45,012 bases of DNA from JAHJDO01 sp964437505 (GTDB lineage Bacteria; JAHJDO01). A program made the translations under genes and the position numbers. The stretch is taken from assembly GCA_964437505.1 (NCBI GenBank), contig CAYTGU010000014.1, forward strand, positions 1 to 45,012. The letters run 5' to 3'. A model generated the notes under the pieces. That model saw nothing but the letters and a program-made list of their open reading frames with translations, did not search any database and was not told the origin of the DNA. This document shows, piece by piece, positions 43,571 through 45,012 of the stretch. Every line of letters starts with the position of its first letter. Position 1 is the first letter of the stretch.

Positions 43571-43616
43571 TTTTAACGTCTCAAATGAAACGCTTCGTTC
43601 AATTCGCTTGTTCGGC
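43571..43616 (-). other. Putative integron attC recombination site
   Basis: Minus-strand reading gives an attC-like order: R' GCCGAAC (43610-43616), 6-base spacer, L' ATTGAACG (43596-43603), 3-base loop, L'' CGTTTCAT (43585-43592; pairs 7 of 8 with L', one a G-T), 7-base spacer, R'' GTTAAAA (43571-43577). The 6/7 spacer asymmetry fits the extra-helical base of attC sites. R' directly abuts the stop codon of the GC-rich gene, as in gene cassettes. At 46 bases it is short for an attC. Confidence 0.5.
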
Positions 43617-44581
43617 CTACAGGTACTTCTGCATCAGTTCACGAGTTATCTGATGGACTGTTTCCGGGTCTTCGTTGTTATGGGCATAATAGTACAGTGA
43701 CAGATGGTCAGGACGATAGCTTTGTAAGTAGGCATCCAGATTGTCTCGGTACTCAGAAATCACTGACTTTGGCATTAGCATGTTCTCAACAAGAGCGAAT
43801 GTTCCCTTTCCAGCCATTCTGCATTCTCTCTGGGTCCGATCCCAGACCGATTCGATTCTGTACTTGTGCCATTCTGGCTCTTCATGGAAGAAGCTTTGCT
43901 GGCTGAGATTGCCATCATATCCTGCGTATTGAATACCGTCAATGGCACAACTTAACTGGGTGAAGCGTTCCGACGACGCCTTCTCGTTGAAGAGAGTCAC
44001 ACACAGTTTTGGGTTAATGGACAAACAGTGCGAAGTGAGGTCATCGAGGAAATCGACAAAGCCATCCTCCATTTGCTCCGGGGTTGGATTTTGCCCGTAC
44101 TTCGTTATTGTGTCGTGCTGGTTTGAAACAAGGCGTTCTTTCTTTGGTTCATCCCATATGATGCCGTCAATGGGATAATCTCGCAGGATGGTTGTCATGA
44201 AATTCTTGACCCAGCTACGAAAGGACTCGCTTTCAAGGGAGGCGACAGGACCCGTCGTCCCCACATGATGGGGAACCTGGGTTTCGGGATGTCGTAGTAT
44301 CCAGAGGCTGGACATCAATGGAGCACCTGCAAACCGACTGCCAAGACGACTCGGAATGACAAAGACCTGTAAACCGCATTTGAGGGCCAACTCAACTTGT
44401 ATCTCAAAGGCTCGTCTTGAATACCGCATTTCGCTTTCACTGAATGAGAGAGCAACGGCAGTGAACCCGCAATCAACCATATCCTTGAAGCTTTCCTCCA
44501 ACTGGTGAGGAATTACCGTCCAGTGGCCGTAAGCCAGACAATAAGCTGTTACAATCATGTGTGTATACTTTCCTTACCGAA
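43577..44581 (-). mobile_element. Putative single integron-type gene cassette (about 1 kb)
   Basis: If recombination occurs at G/TT of the two core sites, the unit runs from TTCGGT (44581) through the gene to GTTAAAA (43577). The left-end core GTTCGGT is complementary to the cassette's own R' GCCGAAC over all seven positions (one G-T), as expected for an excised circle. One ORF fills it, with a 5' leader of 18 bases. Its GC (about 52%) is far above the surroundings. No integrase gene is in the window. Confidence 0.45.
43617..44558 (-). CDS. Uncharacterised TIM-barrel-like protein, GC-rich, probably acquired
   Basis: 313 residues, no signal peptide. I do not recognise the family. GFTAVALSFSESEMRYS, GLQVFVIPSRLGSRFAGAP and DYPIDGIIWDEPK at about residue 140, and DHLSLYYYAHNN late, give the alternating strand-helix look of a (beta/alpha)8 barrel with acidic strand ends, as in glycoside-hydrolase-like proteins. 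The candidate acid/base pair in IIWDEPK is an inference. AAGGAAAG lies nine bases before the ATG. Sample lines count about 52-55% GC against about 37% in neighbours. It lies between attC-like sites, which suggests transfer as a gene cassette. Confidence 0.75.
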   Translation of the reverse strand: MIVTAYCLAYGHWTVIPHQLEESFKDMVDCGFTAVALSFSESEMRYSRRAFEIQVELALKCGLQVFVIPSRLGSRFAGAPLMSSLWILRHPETQVPHHVGTTGPVASLESESFRSWVKNFMTTILRDYPIDGIIWDEPKKERLVSNQHDTITKYGQNPTPEQMEDGFVDFLDDLTSHCLSINPKLCVTLFNEKASSERFTQLSCAIDGIQYAGYDGNLSQQSFFHEEPEWHKYRIESVWDRTQRECRMAGKGTFALVENMLMPKSVISEYRDNLDAYLQSYRPDHLSLYYYAHNNEDPETVHQITRELMQKYL

Positions 44582-44597
44582 CCTTAATCATTGAACG
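44576..44597 (-). other. attC-like half site upstream of the cassette gene
   Basis: Minus-strand CGTTCAAT (44590-44597), 7-base spacer, GTTCGGT (44576-44582). This is an inverted copy of the R'-L' half of the attC at 43596-43616 (ATTGAACG and GCCGAAC). The left half of this second site is degenerate; only AACG/CGTT pairs around a GCAAA loop. Confidence 0.45.
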
Positions 44598-44634
44598 TTT
44601 GCCGTTACTTTAGAAGTACTATACTTAAAACGAC

Positions 44635-44823
44635 TTAAAACCTCAATAGAAATAGACAAAGTGAGTGGCGAAACTTTCTATATGTAAATACCAACAACAT
44701 AAATATTAGTAGCACTGGTATTATTTCAGCCACCCAGACTTCCCTCGAAACGGGAGAAATAGCAAGAGCTATAAAAAAGAAAAAATATACACTCGCCAGA
44801 ACATGGGGAAAATATCTACTCAT
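44635..44823 (-). pseudogene. Truncated DUF2238 (YjdF-like) membrane protein remnant
   Basis: 62 residues from ATG 44823. The first helix and then SREVWVAEIIPVLLIFMLLV followed by FTYRKFR match the N-terminal part of DUF2238 membrane proteins, where W..E..P and TYRRFR are conserved (from memory of YjdF). Those proteins have about 200 residues and five or six helices. Here the frame stops after about 62 residues and no C-terminal part is found within the window. The break lies about 50 bases from the putative cassette boundary. It could instead be an intact small membrane protein. Confidence 0.5.
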
Positions 44824-44839
44824 CAAAACGGTTCCATTC

Positions 44840-45012
44840 TTATTTTGTCTTTTTTGGCGCTTTATATATAAACCAATCTTCTTTTGTTATTTCATGAAAA
44901 TAGTCTGCTTCATCGATTAATATCTTGGCAGTTGTTTCCTTTATTGCAGCAATTTCCACCCTTACCCCTTCCCCTTTTAGATGCAAAACCAAATCCACAA
45001 AATCCGAATCTC
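44840..45012 (-). CDS. NYN (LabA/DUF88) domain protein, 3' end only
   Basis: 56 C-terminal residues read on the minus strand from the right edge, stop at 44840. DSDFVDLVLHLKGEGVRVEI and the later LIDEADYFHEI match the end of a NYN domain, a PIN-like ribonuclease fold, where SDSDF carries a metal-binding Asp pair. The start and the remaining acidic residues lie outside the window. Seventeen bases separate it from the DUF2238-like remnant. Confidence 0.8.
   Translation of the reverse strand, partial: DSDFVDLVLHLKGEGVRVEIAAIKETTAKILIDEADYFHEITKEDWFIYKAPKKTK

Overview
This is a gene-dense, AT-rich window (roughly 37-40% GC by hand count of sample lines). Except for one truncated gene at the left edge, every gene lies on the minus strand, so transcription runs right to left. 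No gene-free stretch reaches 300 bases. Lipid A-type acyltransferase and ADP-heptose genes (lpxL-like, gmhA, hldE C-domain) point to a Gram-negative bacterium. The H-X9-DG pseudopilin, peptidase-MA protein, several Gfo/Idh/MocA proteins, a ThuA protein and the ftsH-folP-cdaA-cdaR-pdxJ order suggest Omnitrophota or another PVC-related uncultured lineage. That placement is inference; no 16S gene is present.

Layout from the right (transcription order). The edge holds the 3' end of a NYN-domain gene and a truncated DUF2238-like membrane protein. Next comes a GC-rich gene (about 52% GC) bounded by sequences that look like integron attC recombination sites. A housekeeping run follows: lipB, lipA, ftsH, folP, cdaA, cdaR, pdxJ, a Gfo/Idh + ThuA pair, nnrDE, a purine permease and a flavin reductase. 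A tRNA Thr-Tyr-Gly cluster has its own promoter and leads into a flavoprotein, a phosphohexomutase, a nitroreductase, a sugar-nucleotide epimerase and a flippase-like protein. From a clear promoter, valS starts a long run of overlapping genes: rpoZ, coaBC, an M42 peptidase, gmhA, hldE-C, mtnA, a phasin-like protein, a GT39-like protein, tsaE, tsaB, a malic enzyme, a GT4 glycosyltransferase and an lpxL-like gene.

From 13.5 to 5.6 kb lies an accessory operon with its own sigma70-type promoter. It encodes a GntR-HTH/LacI-sensor regulator with an extra Cys-rich C-terminal domain, a stand-alone paralogue of that extra domain, a DapA-family aldolase/lyase, two Gfo/Idh/MocA oxidoreductases (one lacking the EKP catalytic lysine motif), a class III aminotransferase, a PtmA-like SDR and an alpha/beta hydrolase. 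Together they look like an undescribed (amino)sugar or sugar-acid pathway under ligand control.

A strong promoter then drives gap-pgk-secG. An intrinsic terminator sits inside the first codons of the next gene, a peptide-binding ABC protein. A pseudopilin gene follows and is convergent with the left-edge peptidase.

The two most interesting items are the putative integron-type cassette (43.6-44.6 kb) and the regulator/Cys-rich-domain operon.
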